Notes under the pieces: generated by a model | Database searches by the model: none | What the model saw: only the letters and a program-made list of their open reading frames with translations | Told to the model about the DNA's origin: nothing | Made by a program: the position numbers and the translations under genes | Assembly (NCBI RefSeq): GCF_001424385.1 | Contig: NZ_LMPO01000006.1 | Coordinates: forward strand, 97,136-139,670 | Source: Curtobacterium sp. Leaf183 | GTDB lineage: Bacteria > Actinomycetota > Actinomycetes > Actinomycetales > Microbacteriaceae | Direction of reading: 5' to 3' | Length of the DNA: 42,535 nucleotides | Part shown: piece by piece, positions 24,459 through 32,043 of the stretch | Layout: every line of letters starts with the position of its first letter | Position numbering within the stretch: position 1 is the stretch's first letter

Positions 24459-25305
24459 GTGGGGCCGCGGCAAGGTAGACCCGCTCGGCGGTACGCCGGA
24501 ACACGGCGTCGCGCTCGTCGTCCGACAGGTCGGCGAGTGCGTCCGAAGCGGTCCGGAGCACCTCGGCGTAGTCGCCCTGCAGCGTGGAGACCGGCCAGTC
24601 CGAGCCGAACAGGGACCGGTCCGGGCCGAACGCCTCGACGACCTGTCGGGCGTACCGGGCGACAGGTCGCTCGCGCCAGTCGGTGCCCGCCTCGGTGACC
24701 AGGCCGGAGACCTTGCACAGGACGTTGGGTCGCGCGGCCAGGTCGTCCATCCGGGCGCGCCAGGCGATCGCGACGTCAGTGTCGTCGTGGGCGATGTCGG
24801 GCTTGCCGGCGTGGTCGAGGACGAAGACGCCGTCCGGGACCGCGTCGACGAGCGTCACCGCCGCCGCGTGTTCCCGATCGCGGACCAGCAGGTCGAACGG
24901 CATCCCTGCCGCGGCGAGCACCCGCACGCCGGCCACGACGTCGTCGCGCGCGAGCCAGTCGCGGTCGGGCTCGTCGTGCGCCAGGTGCCGGATGCCGACC
25001 AGCCGCGGGCCGCCCTCGCGCTCGAGGTCGACCAGCGCCGCGAGCCGGTCGACGACGTCGGGCGCGGTCAGGTCGACCCAGCCGACGACCCCGCCGACGG
25101 GGACGGGCTGCGTCAGGAGCCAGGCGGTCTCGTCCGGGTCGTGCACGGCCTGGACGGCGATCGTGGCCGTGACGTCGGTGCCGGCGACCGCTGCACGCAG
25201 GTCGTCGGCGTCGAACCGGCGCCGGATGGGGGCGACGGAGTCGTCCATCCACGGGTAGGCACGCTCGGACGGGTCCCAGAGGTGGTGGTGCGCGTCGACG
25301 ATCAC
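24448..25305 (-). CDS. Amidohydrolase, probable L-fuconolactonase
   Basis: A 285-residue amidohydrolase_2 (PF04909-like) protein with the N-terminal metal motif DAHHHLW (His6, His8), His165 in VLDHAGKP and Asp236 in FGSDWP. In L-fucose loci this family hydrolyses L-fucono-lactone to L-fuconate. The GTG start 25305 places the metal motif at the very N-terminus as usual; there is no ribosome-binding site. A CATGAT box six bases upstream suggests a leaderless transcript. A GGATGTCTG half-operator (25329-25337) lies just before that box. Confidence 0.88.
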   Translation of the reverse strand: MIVDAHHHLWDPSERAYPWMDDSVAPIRRRFDADDLRAAVAGTDVTATIAVQAVHDPDETAWLLTQPVPVGGVVGWVDLTAPDVVDRLAALVDLEREGGPRLVGIRHLAHDEPDRDWLARDDVVAGVRVLAAAGMPFDLLVRDREHAAAVTLVDAVPDGVFVLDHAGKPDIAHDDTDVAIAWRARMDDLAARPNVLCKVSGLVTEAGTDWRERPVARYARQVVEAFGPDRSLFGSDWPVSTLQGDYAEVLRTASDALADLSDDERDAVFRRTAERVYLAAAPPQT

Positions 25306-25311
25306 GTCGCC

Positions 25312-25337
25312 ATCATGCCCGACTCGTCGGATGTCTG
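25312..25337 (-). promoter_or_regulatory. Promoter of the lactonase gene with half-operator
   Basis: On the minus strand CATGAT (25312-25317) precedes the GTG by six bases. The half-site CAGACATCC (complement of 25329-25337) lies 11 bases further upstream, matching one arm of the palindrome at 24438-24458. The second arm is not conserved, so binding may be weak. Confidence 0.4.
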
Positions 25338-25389
25338 TCCGCCCGCGGGCCGGTCAGGTGCGGAGCTCGGGGCCGGACGCGCGTCGGGG

Positions 25390-25653
25390 TCAGACGACGC
25401 CGGACGCCTCGAGCTCGGCACGCAGTTCGGCGTCCGACGGCTCGACGAAGTGCGTGCCGTTCGGCAGCACCACGACGGGGATGTTCTTCCGTCCGCTGAT
25501 CGCCTCGGCGCGGGCGGCCGCCGACAGGTCCTGCTCGACGTCGACGTACGTGTAGTCGACCCCGAGCGAGTCGAGCAGCGCCTTCGAGCGCCGGCAGTCG
25601 CGGCACCAGTCCGCGCCGAACATGGTCACCTGGTCGAACGTCTCGTCGGTCAT
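25390..25653 (-). CDS. Glutaredoxin-like / mycoredoxin-type protein
   Basis: An 87-residue thioredoxin-fold protein with a CRDC active site (Cys17, Cys20) after MFGADW and a cis-proline motif IPVVVLPNG. Actinobacterial members of this size are mycoredoxins that reduce mycothiol-mixed disulfides. The usual mycoredoxin motif is CGYC or CPYC, so the charged CRDC puts this in the wider glutaredoxin-like group. A TACTCT box six bases before the ATG suggests leaderless transcription. Confidence 0.87.
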   Translation of the reverse strand: MTDETFDQVTMFGADWCRDCRRSKALLDSLGVDYTYVDVEQDLSAAARAEAISGRKNIPVVVLPNGTHFVEPSDAELRAELEASGVV

Positions 25654-25659
25654 GCAGAG

Positions 25660-25665
25660 AGAGTA
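25660..25665 (-). promoter_or_regulatory. -10-like TACTCT, leaderless start of the glutaredoxin-like gene
   Basis: Minus-strand TACTCT is followed by six bases and the ATG at 25653, with no Shine-Dalgarno sequence between them. Confidence 0.45.
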
Positions 25666-25735
25666 CGTCCGAGCCGTCCGGACCATTCCCGCACGGCTCG
25701 GAACGGGTCCGGCGCCACCGGGGCATCCTGGGCGG

Positions 25736-26716
25736 ATGAGCATGCCCGCCGACCTCCCCGTGGACCACCCGCACCACCGTCACGGCTGGTGGTGGAAGAC
25801 CCTGGTCGTCGGGTTCGTGCTGTGGGTCGTGACGATCGTCGTGACCGTGTACACGAGCAACACCAACCTGGTGCCGACGATCATCCTGCTCGGCAGCTTC
25901 CTCGTGCCGTTCACCGTGGTGCTGTTCGTCATCGAGCGGGTCACGGGCACGGTCAGCACGATGCAGCTCGTCACGGCGTTCTTCGTCGGCGGGATCCTCG
26001 GCGTGCTCGGCGCCTCCCTGCTCGAGTCGGACCTGCGTCAGGGTGCGCTGATCTACCTCGTGGTCGGCCTGGCCGAGGAGTTCGTCAAGGGCGTGCTGCT
26101 GGTCGTCGTCGGGTGGCGGGTCCGCCCCAAGACCGCGCGCCAGGGTGCCCTGCTCGGCGCGACGGTCGGTGCCGGGTTCGCCGCGTTCGAGTCGGCCGGC
26201 TACGCCTTCAACGCCGCGATCACCACCCGTGGCATCGACCTGGCGTCCCTGCTGCAGACCGAGGTGCTGCGCGCGATCCTGTCTCCCGTCGGACACGTGC
26301 TCTGGACGGCGATCCTCGGCGCGGTGCTGTTCGGCGTCGCGCACGGTCGCCCGCGCTTCCGGTGGACCTGGACCGTGCTCGTCACCTACGTCGTCGTCTC
26401 GGTGCTGCACGGACTGTACGACTCGAACTCGACCATCTCGACGGTGCTGGCCTTCCTGCTGACGGGCACGCCGCTGTCGGCCGCGCAGAACGGGGCGGTG
26501 CCGTCCTCCGTCGCCGGACTCGTGACCACGCTGTACCTGGTCGGGCTGGCGGTCGTGTCGGCCATCGGCGTCGCGGTGCTCATCGGCGTGCAGGTGCACT
26601 TCCGACGTCGCGCCCGCCGCCTCCCCGCCGAGTACACCGACGGCGCCGAGTACGCCGACCAGCAGCCCCGCGTCCCCGGCTGGCACGACGCACCCCCGCC
26701 ACACGCGCTGCGCTGA
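25736..26716 (+). CDS. PrsW family intramembrane metalloprotease
   Basis: A 326-residue multipass membrane protein. After a His-rich cytosolic start it has ~8 hydrophobic helices with the PrsW/CPBP-type motifs EEFVK (Glu114, Glu115, Lys118), FESAGY (151-156), His187 (PVGHVLW) and His225 (VLHGLYD). B. subtilis PrsW cleaves an anti-sigma factor within the membrane; in this genus the substrate is unknown. The soluble tail (~300-326) is Arg/Pro-rich. It is divergent from the glutaredoxin-like gene and 20 bases upstream of the AdoHcyase-like gene. Confidence 0.9.
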   Translation: MSMPADLPVDHPHHRHGWWWKTLVVGFVLWVVTIVVTVYTSNTNLVPTIILLGSFLVPFTVVLFVIERVTGTVSTMQLVTAFFVGGILGVLGASLLESDLRQGALIYLVVGLAEEFVKGVLLVVVGWRVRPKTARQGALLGATVGAGFAAFESAGYAFNAAITTRGIDLASLLQTEVLRAILSPVGHVLWTAILGAVLFGVAHGRPRFRWTWTVLVTYVVVSVLHGLYDSNSTISTVLAFLLTGTPLSAAQNGAVPSSVAGLVTTLYLVGLAVVSAIGVAVLIGVQVHFRRRARRLPAEYTDGAEYADQQPRVPGWHDAPPPHALR

Positions 26717-26724
26717 CCGAGCCC

Positions 26725-26730
26725 TACGCT
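26725..26730 (+). promoter_or_regulatory. -10-like TACGCT, leaderless start of the AdoHcyase-like gene
   Basis: TACGCT lies in the 20-base gap after the PrsW stop and is followed by six bases and the ATG at 26737, giving this operon its own probable leaderless promoter. Confidence 0.5.
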
Positions 26731-26736
26731 GGGACC

Positions 26737-28425
26737 ATGCCGCCGCGCTCCGACCCCGACACGCTGGCGTGGGCCTCGGCGGCCATCCGGCACCTGGCCC
26801 GGACGACCAACATGCTCGTCGCCGCACGGACCTTCCGCATCGTCGGCGGTGACCCGCGCGACGCCGCCGCGCTCGACACCCTGCTGACGGGCCTCGGCGC
26901 CCGGGCCGCCCGGTCCGACGACCTCGTCGACCAGCTGTGGTGCCTCGGCACCCCGGACCAGAGCGCCCTCGCGGTGGAGCAGGCCCTCGACCGCCCCCGC
27001 GGCCGCACCCTGCTCGTCGTCGACGCGGGCCGCCACGAGCCCGCCGTCGACGAGGACGCCTTCGGCCCGTTGACCCCCGCGCGGCCCGGCGTGCTCGGCA
27101 TCCCGATGACCGCTGACGACGTCTTCCTGGTCTCGACCGGTCGTGAGCCCGAGGACGACCCCGCCGCCGCTGCGCGGATGCGCTGGGCCCGCCGGAGCAT
27201 GCCGGTCTCCCGCGCCGTCGCGGCCGAGCTCCGCGAGCAGGGACTGCTGCGCGGCACCCGCGTCGGCGTCGCGATGGTGCTCGAACCGAAGACCGCCGTG
27301 CTGTCGCTGCTGCTGCGGGACGCCGGCGCCGAGGTCGCGGTGTACGCCCACGCGGACGAGACGGACGACGCGGTCGCCGACGAGCTCCGCCGAGCCGGCC
27401 TGCTCGTCTTCGCGGACAGCGCCGCGACCCTGCCCGAGCAGAAGGCCCTGGCGCTCGCGATGCTCGACACCCGCCCGCACGTCCTGCTGGACGACGGCGC
27501 GCACGTCATCCGACTCGCGCACCAGGAACGGCCGGACCTGCTCCCGACGATGCTCGGCGCGGCAGAGGAGACGACGAGCGGCCTGCGCCCCCTGCGCGTG
27601 CTGGCGGACCGGGGCGAGCTCGGCATCCCCGTGGTCGCCGTCAACGACGCCCGCACCAAGACCTCGTTCGACAACCGGTACGGCACCGGGCAGTCGACCG
27701 TGTTCGCGGCGCTCGACCTGGTCGACGGGCTGCGGTCCGGCACACACCGGGTGGTCCCGGGAGGCTCCGCCGTCGTCGCGGGGTACGGGCACGTGGGTGA
27801 AGGGGTCGCCCTGGTGCTCCGTGCGCTCGGCTTCCGGGTCACGGTCGCCGAGACGGACCCCGTCCGCGCCCTGCAGGCACGGTTCGCCGGCCACGCCGTG
27901 GCGCCGCTCGTCGATGCCGTCCGCGACGCAGCCCTGGTGATGAGCGCGACCGGCGTGCGCGACACGATCAGCGTCGCGGTGCTGCGGGCATGCGCCCCCG
28001 ATGCCGTCATCGCCGTGGCCGGGGGCGTCGACCAGGAGGTCGCGATCGACGCCGCGCTCGCCGCCGGCGCCACCCGCACCCCCGTCGGACCGAAGTGCGA
28101 GCGGTTCGCGTTCCCGGACGACGAGCACGGCGTCCTCGTGCTCGACGACGGCGGGTGCATCAACATCACCGCCGCCGAGGGCAACCCGATCGAGATCATG
28201 GACCTGTCCTTCGCCGTGCAGCTCGGCGCCGTCCGGATGCTGCTCGAGCGCGGCGACGAGCTCGACCGGGCCGTCGTGCCGGTCGACCCCGCGGTGGACG
28301 AGGCGACCGCCCGCGCGGCGCTGGCCGCGTTCGGCAGCCGAGCCGAGCCTCCCGTCCCGGTCGCAGCGCAGCCCGCAGCCCGCGAGCCGGACGTGCGGAC
28401 GACCCGCTTCGGGGACCCCGCGTGA
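26737..28425 (+). CDS. S-adenosylhomocysteinase-like protein with altered active site
   Basis: A 562-residue protein whose residues ~145-525 follow the AdoHcyase fold. It keeps MRWARRSMPV, LDDGAH, EETTSG, K308, FDN (311-313), YGTGQS and the NAD site GYGHVGEG (349-356). Relative to the human enzyme, three active-site histidines are replaced: His55 by Val181 (AMVLEPK), His301 by Gly430 (GGVD instead of GHFD) and His353 by Asn483 (EGNP instead of EGHP). A ~140-residue N-terminal domain and the missing C-terminal Lys/Tyr tail also differ. It may bind NAD+ and a nucleoside-like ligand but is unlikely to be an ordinary SAH hydrolase. It overlaps the deaminase-like gene by four bases (GTGA). Confidence 0.85.
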   Translation: MPPRSDPDTLAWASAAIRHLARTTNMLVAARTFRIVGGDPRDAAALDTLLTGLGARAARSDDLVDQLWCLGTPDQSALAVEQALDRPRGRTLLVVDAGRHEPAVDEDAFGPLTPARPGVLGIPMTADDVFLVSTGREPEDDPAAAARMRWARRSMPVSRAVAAELREQGLLRGTRVGVAMVLEPKTAVLSLLLRDAGAEVAVYAHADETDDAVADELRRAGLLVFADSAATLPEQKALALAMLDTRPHVLLDDGAHVIRLAHQERPDLLPTMLGAAEETTSGLRPLRVLADRGELGIPVVAVNDARTKTSFDNRYGTGQSTVFAALDLVDGLRSGTHRVVPGGSAVVAGYGHVGEGVALVLRALGFRVTVAETDPVRALQARFAGHAVAPLVDAVRDAALVMSATGVRDTISVAVLRACAPDAVIAVAGGVDQEVAIDAALAAGATRTPVGPKCERFAFPDDEHGVLVLDDGGCINITAAEGNPIEIMDLSFAVQLGAVRMLLERGDELDRAVVPVDPAVDEATARAALAAFGSRAEPPVPVAAQPAAREPDVRTTRFGDPA

Positions 28426-29753
28426 CCGAGACGACCGTCCACTCGGCGCGCATCGTCGTGCCGATGACCGCGCCGCCCATCGCCGACGGCGCCGTCGCGG
28501 TCCGGGACGGACGGATCCTGCACGTCGGCGAGCGCTCCTGGGTCGTCGACCAGCTCGACGGGTCCCCGTGGACCGAACGACGGTGGCGCGGTGCACTGCT
28601 GCCCGGCCTCGTGAACGCGCACTCGCACCTGCAGTACACCGGCATGGCGAGTGTCGGCCAGGGACGGTACGACGGGTTCGAGGACTGGGCTGCCGCGTTC
28701 AACGCCGTCTACGCCGACGAGCACGACTGGCGAGCCGAGGCCGCCGCCGGTGCTGCCCGGTCGATCGTCGCCGGTGTGACGAGCATCGCGGACATCGTCA
28801 CCGACATCGAGGCGGTCGACGCGCTCGCCGACGCGGGCCTCGGCGGCATCGCCTACTGGGAGGTGATGGACTGGGAGAACGCCGCCTGGCAGGCGCACGG
28901 CCGCGACCAGGTGCTCGACGAGCTCGAGCGCGTCCCGACCACACCGGGTGCCGGGCTGTCGCCGCACGCGCCGTACTCGCTCGACGTCGCCCCGCTGCTC
29001 GAGCTGCCCGACATCGTGCGCCAGCGCGGTCTGCGGCTGCACCTGCACCTGGGGGAAGCGGCCTTCGAGGGGGAGCGGTTGGCCGGGCCGGACACCACCG
29101 ACGAGCACGGGACCGACTGGCACCTGGCGAACGTGCCGTCCTTCCGGGCGATGCGGGCGCTCGGGTTCGGGGCCAGTGCGACCTCGTTCGTCGACCGGCT
29201 CGGGGTGCTCGGTCCGGACTGCCACATCGCGCACGGCGTCTACATGACCGCGGCCGACCGCGCCCTGCTCCGCGCCCGCGGCACCGCTGTCGCCCTGTGT
29301 CCCCGGTCGAACGCCGTCATCGGGCTCGACCCGCCGCCCGTCGCCGACTACCTGCGCGAGGGCAGCCCGATCGCGATCGGCACCGACTCGCTCTCCTCGT
29401 CGCCGTCGCTCGACCTGATGGCCGACGTCACCGCGCTGCACCGGGTCGCCCGGGCGCAGGGGTACGGCGACCGTGACCTGCACGAACGGCTGCTGTCGGC
29501 AGCGACGCTCGGCGGGGCGCACGCGATGGGCCTGGCGGTCGGTCCGGACCGGATCGGGCACCTGGCCGTGGGGGCCCGGGCCGACCTGGCGGTGTTCGAC
29601 GTCGACGCCCGGACGGTGCCCGACGCGCTCGCCGAACTCGTCGAGGACGGCGCGGGTCGCGCGGTCGCGACGGTCATCCGCGGGCGGGTCCGGGCGCAGG
29701 ACGGCCAGCCGCGCGCGCAGGACGGTCGGCCGGCGCCGGCCGACGCGGGATGA
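28422..29753 (+). CDS. ATZ/TRZ-type amidohydrolase, nucleoside-deaminase-like
   Basis: A 443-residue amidohydrolase of the group containing SAH/MTA deaminase, aminodeoxyfutalosine deaminase and TrzN. Metal ligands are HSH (His67, His69 in LVNAHSHLQ), a later His in HLHLGEA with the catalytic Glu, His in HGVYM and Asp in GTDSLSSSPS. It should remove an amino group from an adenine-like ring. Its GTG start overlaps the stop of the AdoHcyase-like gene, suggesting that deamination precedes or follows that protein's reaction on the same nucleoside. No menaquinone gene is nearby to favour futalosine. Confidence 0.87.
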   Translation: MTETTVHSARIVVPMTAPPIADGAVAVRDGRILHVGERSWVVDQLDGSPWTERRWRGALLPGLVNAHSHLQYTGMASVGQGRYDGFEDWAAAFNAVYADEHDWRAEAAAGAARSIVAGVTSIADIVTDIEAVDALADAGLGGIAYWEVMDWENAAWQAHGRDQVLDELERVPTTPGAGLSPHAPYSLDVAPLLELPDIVRQRGLRLHLHLGEAAFEGERLAGPDTTDEHGTDWHLANVPSFRAMRALGFGASATSFVDRLGVLGPDCHIAHGVYMTAADRALLRARGTAVALCPRSNAVIGLDPPPVADYLREGSPIAIGTDSLSSSPSLDLMADVTALHRVARAQGYGDRDLHERLLSAATLGGAHAMGLAVGPDRIGHLAVGARADLAVFDVDARTVPDALAELVEDGAGRAVATVIRGRVRAQDGQPRAQDGRPAPADAG

Positions 29754-29760
29754 TGGTGGC

Positions 29761-30237
29761 ATGGACGGGCAGATGGCACGACGGACGGTCGACGGCGAAC
29801 TGATCGAGTGGCTCGACGTCCCGAAGCGGGCGATGGCGCTCGGCATGGAACCGCACCCCGAGGGTGGCTGGTACGTCCGCACGTGGACCTCGCCCGCGAC
29901 GGTGTCGGTGCCCGGCGGCCAGCGACCCGCGGCGACGCTGATCCGCTTCCTGCTGCCCCCGGGCGAGGCGTCTGCGTGGCACCGGGTCACGAGCGACGAG
30001 ATCTGGATGTGGCACGGGCCGGACTCCGTCGAGCTGCAGCTCGGTGGATCGGGGGAGTCCCCGGAGCCCGGCGCGACGATCACCCTCGGACCGGACGCCG
30101 GGCGCGACCGGGTGAACGACGCGCAGGCGTTCGTCCGCGGCGGTGTCTGGCAGCGCACGCTCCCCGGCGAGGGCGAGGTGCTCCTGAGCTGCCTGGTGTC
30201 GCCCGGGTTCTCGTTCGAGGACTTCACACTGGCCTGA
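29761..30237 (+). CDS. DUF985 cupin domain protein
   Basis: A 158-residue single-domain cupin of the DUF985/Cupin_5 family. Hallmarks are MEPHPEGGWYVRTW, SAWHRVTSDEIWMWHG and the C-terminal LVSPGFSFEDFTLA. Yeast and plant relatives are small-molecule-binding beta barrels without an agreed activity. It begins seven bases after the amidohydrolase stop, so it is probably the third gene of that operon. An ATG at 29773 is a possible alternative start. A 40-base perfect palindrome follows two bases after the stop. Confidence 0.88.
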   Translation: MDGQMARRTVDGELIEWLDVPKRAMALGMEPHPEGGWYVRTWTSPATVSVPGGQRPAATLIRFLLPPGEASAWHRVTSDEIWMWHGPDSVELQLGGSGESPEPGATITLGPDAGRDRVNDAQAFVRGGVWQRTLPGEGEVLLSCLVSPGFSFEDFTLA

Positions 30238-30239
30238 GC

Positions 30240-30279
30240 GCACGCGCGTGCGACGTCGCGCGACGTCGCACGCGCGTGC
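30240..30279. terminator. 40-base perfect palindrome after the cupin gene
   Basis: Each 20-base half is the exact reverse complement of the other, with zero spacer. The halves are themselves built of palindromes: GCACGCGCGTGC (12 bases) and GCGACGTCGC (10 bases), each occurring twice. It begins two bases after the cupin stop codon and lies ~20 bases before the next promoter. A terminator is the simplest reading, but the absence of a loop and of a T-tract is unusual. Confidence 0.6.
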
Positions 30280-30297
30280 TGGTATCCCACCTGCCGG

Positions 30298-30303
30298 TAC
30301 ACT
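30298..30303 (+). promoter_or_regulatory. Candidate -10 TACACT for the amino-acid ABC operon
   Basis: TACACT (TANNNT) lies 37 bases before the GTG of the binding-protein gene, giving a short leader that contains GAAGG. No convincing -35 box is visible. Confidence 0.35.
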
Positions 30304-30340
30304 TCGTGCTGCCCCCCACCCCCTGCACGAAGGCCCGACC

Positions 30341-31162
30341 GTGACTCGATCGTTCCGTCTCTCCCTCGCCATCGCGACCACCGCCGTCGCCGCCCTCGCG
30401 CTCACCGCGTGCTCGGCCGGCGGCAGCTCGGGCTCGGACGGCACGGTGACCGACGGCAAGCTCACGATCGCGACCGGGCAGCCCGCGTACTCGCCCTGGG
30501 TCGAGGACAACAAGCCACAGTCCGGCAAGGGCTTCGAGTCCGCGGTGGCGTACGCCGTCGCGAAGGAGATGGGCTACGCGAAGTCCGACGTGGTGTGGAA
30601 GCGCAGCACCTTCGACAGCGCGGTCGCACCGGGCCCGAAGGACTGGGACCTCAACGTCCAGCAGTTCTCGATCTCGTCGCAGCGCAAGAAGGCCGTCGAC
30701 ATGTCGTCGCCGTACTACACGACGACCCAGGCCGTCGTGACGACCGAGAAGTCGAAGGCCGTCGACGACACCACGGTGGCGTCACTCAAGCAGGACACGA
30801 TCGGCGTCGCCGCCGGCTCGACGAGCATCACCAGCGTCAAGGACGTGCTCGGCGTGACCCCGCAGGTCTTCAACTCGAACGACGACGCCGTCCTGGCGCT
30901 CAAGTCCGGCCAGATCGACGCGATCGTCACCGACCTGCCGACCGCTTTTTACATGTCCGGCGCGCAGCTCGACGACGGCACCGTGTCGGCGCAGTTCCCG
31001 GCCGACGGCAAGGGCGACCAGTTCGGCTTCGTTCTGCCGAAGGACTCCGGCCTGACGAGCAAGGTCGACAAGGCCCTGAAGACGCTCGACACCGACGGCA
31101 CGCTCACCGCCCTGCAGAAGAAGTGGCTGTCGTCGGAGACGAACACGCCCGTGCTGAAGTAG
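30341..31162 (+). CDS. Polar amino-acid ABC transporter binding lipoprotein
   Basis: A 273-residue family 3 solute-binding protein. The signal peptide ends at the lipobox LTAC (Cys ~24) followed by a Ser/Gly/Asp linker. The mature part has KLTIATGQPAYSPWVEDN, FDSAVAPGPKDWDLNVQQFSIS, VVTTEKS and SGQIDAIVTDLPTAF, typical of glutamine/cystine/arginine binding proteins. It should capture an amino acid outside the membrane for the permease and ATPase encoded next. The GTG start 30341 follows GAAGG; the specific amino acid is not clear. Confidence 0.92.
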   Translation: MTRSFRLSLAIATTAVAALALTACSAGGSSGSDGTVTDGKLTIATGQPAYSPWVEDNKPQSGKGFESAVAYAVAKEMGYAKSDVVWKRSTFDSAVAPGPKDWDLNVQQFSISSQRKKAVDMSSPYYTTTQAVVTTEKSKAVDDTTVASLKQDTIGVAAGSTSITSVKDVLGVTPQVFNSNDDAVLALKSGQIDAIVTDLPTAFYMSGAQLDDGTVSAQFPADGKGDQFGFVLPKDSGLTSKVDKALKTLDTDGTLTALQKKWLSSETNTPVLK

Positions 31163-31167
31163 CCCGC

Positions 31168-32043
31168 GTGTCCGTCCCAGCCGGAGCGGGTCCGTCCCTC
31201 GCGCCCGCCCCCAGTCAGATCGAGCTCGAACGCCGGATCCACCGTCGGCAGCGCGGCCGTCGGTCGATCGCGGTGTCCGTCGTGTCGACGCTGGTCGTCC
31301 TGGCGGTCGTGTACTTCGGCGTCGTGAACACGCCGGGATGGGCCGCCGTCCAGCAGTCGTTCTTCGACCCGGGCGTCGCCGCCTCGACGTTCCCGGACAT
31401 CCTGCTCGGCCTGTGGCTGAACGTGCGGATCCTGTTCTTCGCGTCGATCGGCGTCGCGGTGTTCGGCACGCTGCTCGCCGTGGTGCGCGGGCTGCAGAGC
31501 CCGGTGTTCTTCCCGCTCCGCATGCTGGCCACCGGCTACACCGACCTGTTCCGTGGCCTGCCGCTCATCATCGTGCTGTACCTGGTCGGGTTCGGCCTGC
31601 CCGGACTCGGGGTCTTCCCCCGCCTGGCACCGGAGTTCTGGGGCACGATCGCGATCGTCCTGACCTACTCGTCGTACGTCGCCGAGGTGCTCCGGGCCGG
31701 CATGGAGGCCGTGCACCCCTCCCAGCGCCTGGCCGCCCGATCGCTCGGCCTGTCCCACACCCAGACGCTCCGGTTGGTCGTGCTGCCGCAGGCGATCCGC
31801 AAGGTGACCCCGGCGCTGATGAACGACTTCGTGTCGATGCAGAAGGACGTCGGGCTGGTGTCGATCCTCGGCGCCGTCGACGCCGTCCGGAGCGCCCAGA
31901 TCGCGCAGGCCGAGACCTACAACTTCACGCCCTACCTGGTAGCCGGGCTGCTGTTCGTCGTGATCAGCCTGCCGCTCATCCGCGTCACCGACGCCATCGC
32001 GCGGCGACAGCAGCGTCGCGAGCAGATCGGTGGCACCGTATGA
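31168..32043 (+). CDS. Amino-acid ABC transporter permease (HisM/GlnP type)
   Basis: A 291-residue permease with an Arg-rich cytosolic leader and ~5 membrane helices. The conserved segment GYTDLFRGLPLIIVLYLV and the ATPase-contact loop EAVHPSQRLAARSLGLSHTQ (approx. 180-199) are characteristic of the polar amino-acid uptake family. GTG 31168 lies six bases after the binding-protein stop. The stop overlaps the ATPase start (ATGA). Confidence 0.9.
   Translation: MSVPAGAGPSLAPAPSQIELERRIHRRQRGRRSIAVSVVSTLVVLAVVYFGVVNTPGWAAVQQSFFDPGVAASTFPDILLGLWLNVRILFFASIGVAVFGTLLAVVRGLQSPVFFPLRMLATGYTDLFRGLPLIIVLYLVGFGLPGLGVFPRLAPEFWGTIAIVLTYSSYVAEVLRAGMEAVHPSQRLAARSLGLSHTQTLRLVVLPQAIRKVTPALMNDFVSMQKDVGLVSILGAVDAVRSAQIAQAETYNFTPYLVAGLLFVVISLPLIRVTDAIARRQQRREQIGGTV

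Noticed and set aside
24130..26736. Upstream extension of the AdoHcyase-like frame by ~870 codons
   Set aside because: The extension reads through the lactonase, glutaredoxin-like and PrsW genes in other frames and has no domain; the protein start at 26737 is preceded by a TACGCT box.
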